Assembly: GCA_001770655.1 (NCBI GenBank)
Contig: MERQ01000014.1
Location: 57,674-121,673, forward strand
Source of the DNA: Betaproteobacteria bacterium RIFCSPLOWO2_12_FULL_68_20
GTDB taxonomy: Bacteria; Pseudomonadota; Gammaproteobacteria; Burkholderiales; SG8-39
Direction: 5' to 3'
DNA: 64,000 nt
Shown here: piece after piece, positions 61,027-64,000 of the stretch
Position numbering within the stretch: position 1 is the first letter of the stretch
Layout of the letters: each line of letters starts with the position of its first letter
Notes under the pieces: model-generated
The model's input: only the letters and a program-made list of their open reading frames with translations
What the model was told of the DNA's origin: nothing
The model's database searches: none
Program-made: the position numbers and the translations under genes

Positions 61027-61728
61027 CTAACCTGTCCAAGAAGTAGTCATCGGCTCTCTTTGTCTTGATACTCGTCCGTATGACTCTAAGTCGAACTTTT
61101 GATGCTCAGTATCGTCTGACCGTGCGGACGGCTGTTTAATTCGAACGAAGTCGATAAATCGAAAGTAGACACTTCGAAATGCAACCGGCGCAGCTCGCCC
61201 CTTCGGGCGCGCAACATTCCGCCTGCCAAGCCTGGAAATCGCCCACTCGCCAGGATCAATTTGAGGAAAGTACGCGTCACCCTCGAATGGGGTGAAGAGC
61301 GGCAATTTCTTCTCGTGAGCCTCAATCAAGGTCAGATAAATCCGGCTCGCATAGGGCATTGCCTGCAAATACAGCTCACCCCCGCCGATCACAAAAGTCG
61401 CTTCATTGACCGGGCAGCGCCGAAGAGCATCCAGGAGCGATGAGGCGGAAATGCATTCCGAAGCAACAAAGCCCCCGCGGCTCACTACAATGTTCGTTCG
61501 ATTGGGGAGTGGTACTCCGATCGATTCATAAGTCCTGCGCCCCATGACAACGCAATGATGCAGAGTCAACGCGCGAAATCGCTTTAGGTCCGCGGACAGG
61601 GTCCAGGGGAGCCTATTCGCCACCCCAATGACATTCTCGGTAGTCATCGCCGCGACCAGCGCGACGCGCGGTCGAGTTGCGGCGATAAATGGCGGCTGCG
61701 TGCCTGTAGTGTCGGGCAGATGTGACAT
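61027..61728 (-). CDS. folA: dihydrofolate reductase with C-terminal extension
   Basis: 233 residues from ATG 61728. DHFR core: VALVAAMTTENVIGVANRLPWTLSADLKRFRALT, HHCVVMGRRTYESIGVPLPNRTNIVVSRG, ATFVIGGGELYLQAMPYASRIYLTLIEA. The acid (Asp in SADLKRF) and GGG motifs are present. It reduces dihydrofolate with NADPH. About 65 residues beyond the usual 165, split between a 20-odd residue N-terminal lead and a C-terminal tail (FVRIKQPSARSDDTEHQ...). The gene has clearly lower GC than its surroundings, suggesting transfer. Confidence 0.9.
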   Translation of the reverse strand: MSHLPDTTGTQPPFIAATRPRVALVAAMTTENVIGVANRLPWTLSADLKRFRALTLHHCVVMGRRTYESIGVPLPNRTNIVVSRGGFVASECISASSLLDALRRCPVNEATFVIGGGELYLQAMPYASRIYLTLIEAHEKKLPLFTPFEGDAYFPQIDPGEWAISRLGRRNVARPKGRAAPVAFRSVYFRFIDFVRIKQPSARSDDTEHQKFDLESYGRVSRQREPMTTSWTG

Positions 61729-61770
61729 TCGTCCTACGCCTAACCGGTTTTTACGTGAAATTATAAGGAC

Positions 61771-63246
61771 ATGGCGGCACCTCGCCCCATTTCGGCCTCC
61801 ACCCTGCCGTACCCGCGCTCCTTCCTCGGCCTGCTGCTCGCGGGATTCACGCTCGTCGCGCTGCCGCTGGTCGGGGCGCTCGCGTATTCCGCATGGAATA
61901 CCGAGCACCTCACCGAGCAAAGCCGCAACGCCGTGTTCAACGCCTCGCAGGCGGCGCGCGCCAGCCGCTCGCTGGTGAATCGCATCGCGTCGGTCGAGCG
62001 CCTGGCGAATCAGCTCGCCGTGCTGGCCGACGCCGAGCTCGCCGCGGACTACGCGCGCGTGCATCGCAGCTTCGAGCTGGTATCGGGCGACCTGTCGCGC
62101 CTGCCGCTCGACCAGGCGCAGCTTGCTGCGCTCACGCGCACGATCGAGCAGGAGCGCGCGCTTTACCGATTGCTCACCGCTGCCCCGCGGACGAAGCTCG
62201 ATGCGCGCGCGGTGGGCAGTCTCGCCGGCGAGCTGGCCGAGAACGCGTACGAGGTGCTTGCGGTCAGCTATCTCGTCGCCGACCGCGAGGTCGAGCGGCT
62301 GCGCGCGCGCGCCGAGTCGATGCAGCGCCAGCTGGTCCTGCTGGTGCTGTTCAGCACGGCGCTCGCGCTCGCCATCGCGCTCGCGCTGACGCGCTACATC
62401 GCGCGGCCGATCGCCGAGCTGGACGCCTCGATCCGGCAGCTCGGCAACGCCGATTTCGCGCAGCCGATCCGCGTGCGCGGGCCCGAGGATCTGCAGGTGC
62501 TGGGCGAGCGCCTCGACTGGCTGCGCCGGCGGCTCACCGAGCTCGAGGCCGCGAAGAACCGTTTCCTGCGTCACTTGTCGCACGAGCTGAAGACGCCGCT
62601 CACGGCGCTGCGCGAAGGCGCCGAGCTCCTCAACGACCAGGTCGGCGGGCCGCTCGCCCCGCCGCAACGCCAGGTGGTCTCGATCATGCGCGACAACAGC
62701 GTGAAGCTCCAGCGGCTGATCGAAGACCTGCTCGACTACCAGCGCGCGCTGCACGCGGCCGCCTCGCTCGTGGTGCGCCCGATCGCGCTGGACGCGCTGG
62801 TGCGCGAGGCGGCGCGCGGCCACGAGCTCGCGGCACAGGCGAAAGGTCAGCGCGTGGCGCTCGACCTGAAGCCGGTCGCGGTCGAGGCGGACCGCGAAAA
62901 GCTGCGCTCGATCGTCGACAACCTGCTCGGCAACGCGATCAAGTTCACGCCGGTAGATGGCACCATCACGGTGCGCGTGCGCGGCTCCGACGGCGAGGCG
63001 GTCGTGGAGGTAATCGACTCCGGGCCGGGCGTGCCGCCCGAGGAGCACGAGTCGATCTTCGACTCGTTTTTCCGCGGCCGCGCCAAGTCGAGCGGCCGCG
63101 TCGAGGGGACCGGGCTCGGGCTGGCGATTGCGCGCGAGTACGCGGAGGCGCACGGCGGCCGCATCGGCGTGGTGGCGGGCGGCGGAGGGCATTTTCGCGT
63201 GACGCTGCCGCGCAAGGCCGCGCGCACGCTTGCGGAGGCGGCATGA
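61771..63246 (+). CDS. glrK: sensor histidine kinase, GlrK/QseE type
   Basis: 491 residues. Two membrane helices (about 20-38 and 190-208) flank a periplasmic four-helix sensor region, then HAMP (RYIARPIAELDASIRQLGNADF), HisKA (RHLSHELKTPLTALREGAELL, His phospho site), HATPase (NLLGNAIKFTP, DSGPGVPPEEHESIFDSFFRG, GTGLGLAIAREYAEAHGG). Followed by a lipoprotein gene and a response regulator, the arrangement of glrK-yfhG-glrR in enterobacteria. The signal is unknown here. Confidence 0.88.
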   Translation: MAAPRPISASTLPYPRSFLGLLLAGFTLVALPLVGALAYSAWNTEHLTEQSRNAVFNASQAARASRSLVNRIASVERLANQLAVLADAELAADYARVHRSFELVSGDLSRLPLDQAQLAALTRTIEQERALYRLLTAAPRTKLDARAVGSLAGELAENAYEVLAVSYLVADREVERLRARAESMQRQLVLLVLFSTALALAIALALTRYIARPIAELDASIRQLGNADFAQPIRVRGPEDLQVLGERLDWLRRRLTELEAAKNRFLRHLSHELKTPLTALREGAELLNDQVGGPLAPPQRQVVSIMRDNSVKLQRLIEDLLDYQRALHAAASLVVRPIALDALVREAARGHELAAQAKGQRVALDLKPVAVEADREKLRSIVDNLLGNAIKFTPVDGTITVRVRGSDGEAVVEVIDSGPGVPPEEHESIFDSFFRGRAKSSGRVEGTGLGLAIAREYAEAHGGRIGVVAGGGGHFRVTLPRKAARTLAEAA

Positions 63247-63773
63247 GAAATCTGGCGGCAATCGCATTGACGATGCTGGCCGGGTGCGCGGCTTTGCAGC
63301 CGGGCGCGGACGAGACGTTGGCGGTTGGCAGCGTCGTCTCCGAGGCGGTCGACGCGTCGCGCGTGTCGGCGGCGCAGCAGCGCCGCGTGCTCGCCGACGC
63401 GCAGGAGGCGCTCGCGCGCGAGCCGGGAGCGGTCAATCGGCTGAGGCTCGCCACCCTGCTCGCGACACTGCCGGCGCCTTTGCGAGACGACGCGCGCGCC
63501 GCCGAGATGCTCGCGCCGCTTGCGTCGACGCCATCGCCCGCCATCGGCCGCTTCGCAGCTCTGCTCGGGGCGCAGATCGCCGAGCGGCAGCGCCTGGCGC
63601 GCGACCTCGAGCGCGTGGCGAAGGACCGGGAGCGCGTCGAGCGGGAGCGCGAACGCGCCGAACGCGCCGGAGACGAACGTGAAAAGGCATTGCGCCAGCA
63701 GCTCGAGGCACTGAGATCGATCGAGCGCGGCATTCTCGAGCGGGAGGAACGATTGCGCAGGAACAAGAGGTGA
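63243..63773 (+). CDS. lipoprotein of the glr/qse operon (YfhG/QseG-like)
   Basis: 176 residues from ATG 63243, overlapping the kinase stop (ATGA). Lipobox MLAGC after a short signal, giving a membrane-anchored protein. The second half is strongly charged coiled coil (LARDLERVAKDRERVEREREREAERAG-like). Its place between kinase and regulator fits the accessory lipoprotein QseG/YfhG, though residue-level similarity cannot be judged by eye. Confidence 0.8.
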   Translation: MRNLAAIALTMLAGCAALQPGADETLAVGSVVSEAVDASRVSAAQQRRVLADAQEALAREPGAVNRLRLATLLATLPAPLRDDARAAEMLAPLASTPSPAIGRFAALLGAQIAERQRLARDLERVAKDRERVERERERAERAGDEREKALRQQLEALRSIERGILEREERLRRNKR

Positions 63774-63777
63774 CGTG

Positions 63778-64000
63778 ATGGCTCAAGCCAAGTCTAGAGT
63801 TCTGCTTGTCGACGACGACAAGGACCTGCTGCAGCTGATTGCGATGCGGCTGGGGGCGGCGGGGTACGCGGTGACGGCGGTGGCCTCGGGCGAGCAGGCG
63901 CTGGCGGCGCTCGCCGTGTCGCGCCCGCAGGTGGTGGTGACGGACCTGCGCATGCAGGGCATCGACGGGATGGCGCTGTTCGATGCGATCCACCGCGAGG
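63778..64000 (+). CDS. glrR: response regulator, GlrR type (5' part only)
   Basis: The first 74 residues: SRVLLVDDDKDLLQLIAMRLGAAG (acidic pair), QVVVTDLRMQGIDGMALFDAIH (phospho-Asp in VVTDLRM). A receiver domain runs off the window end. By operon context the missing part should be a sigma-54-interacting AAA+ domain and an HTH, as in GlrR/QseF; not visible here. Confidence 0.8.
   Translation, partial: MAQAKSRVLLVDDDKDLLQLIAMRLGAAGYAVTAVASGEQALAALAVSRPQVVVTDLRMQGIDGMALFDAIHRE

Overview
The window is about 64 kb of GC-rich DNA (roughly 67-70 % G+C by eye). It is densely packed and almost entirely housekeeping genes in a betaproteobacterial style. Supporting this are the order purM / perM / hda / pcnB / folK / dGK / panC, the block queA-tgt-yajC-secD-secF, a second IF-1 type with a basic tail, PhoH-free uup-uvrD neighbours, and glrK-lipoprotein-glrR. 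No rRNA, phage, integrase, transposase gene or CRISPR array was seen. The organism is probably a free-living betaproteobacterium (Burkholderiales/Nitrosomonadales breadth); this is inference from gene content only.

Layout. 1-7.7 kb: end of an MFS transporter, uup, a UvrD-family helicase, a chain of small genes (DUF4258, DUF2283, a 60-residue protein, DUF1643), an LLM flavin oxidoreductase, FKBP and infA. 7.7-13.3 kb: gshA facing away from an hsp20-lon operon with a heat-shock-type promoter, then a nucleotidyltransferase/small-protein pair and a small secreted protein with an FNR-type box. 13.4-20 kb: nadE, a miniature TumE/TumA-like toxin-antitoxin pair, a methyltransferase, corA, an aminotransferase and mnmA. 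20-28.9 kb: a cysteine-poor HesB-fold protein, GST, a uracil-DNA-glycosylase-family protein, purB, secF/secD/yajC, an FNR-box hemerythrin gene, tgt, queA and tRNA-Leu(CAA). 29-34.7 kb: a complete Rpf/DSF cell-cell signalling locus: rpfG (REC-HD-GYP), rpfC (hybrid kinase), an alpha/beta hydrolase and a convergent rpfF (DSF synthase). 34.9-42.5 kb: panC, dNK, folK, pcnB, HAD phosphatase, a beta-barrel-like protein, hda, perM, purM. 42.6-48.7 kb: dnaE, an FAD oxidase, acylphosphatase, a pilin-like and a DsrE-like protein. 48.8-55.9 kb: a six-gene hydrogenase-4-like membrane complex whose large subunit has no [NiFe] cysteines (Ehr type). 56-64 kb: an RHH protein, metG, apbC/mrp, a 21-codon leader ORF upstream of an ornithine-decarboxylase-like gene with a clear terminator, folA, and the start of a glrK-lipoprotein-glrR two-component operon.

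How they work together. RpfF makes the diffusible signal, RpfC senses it and phosphorylates RpfG, which degrades cyclic di-GMP. The Hyf/Ehr genes should form one membrane complex that couples an unknown electron transfer to ion movement. Hsp20 and Lon are translationally coupled protein-quality functions.

The most unusual structure is a family of small palindromic elements. Their ends share a GGGACAGACC / GGGTCAGATC-type motif, or they have a GC-rich double-hairpin core. Three of them begin or end exactly on the start or stop codons of flanking genes; others are inserted in frame inside coding genes (MFS, uup, uvrD). Starts given here were corrected from the ORF track where an internal start fits the family better. 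All functions are assigned by reading motifs, without database searches.
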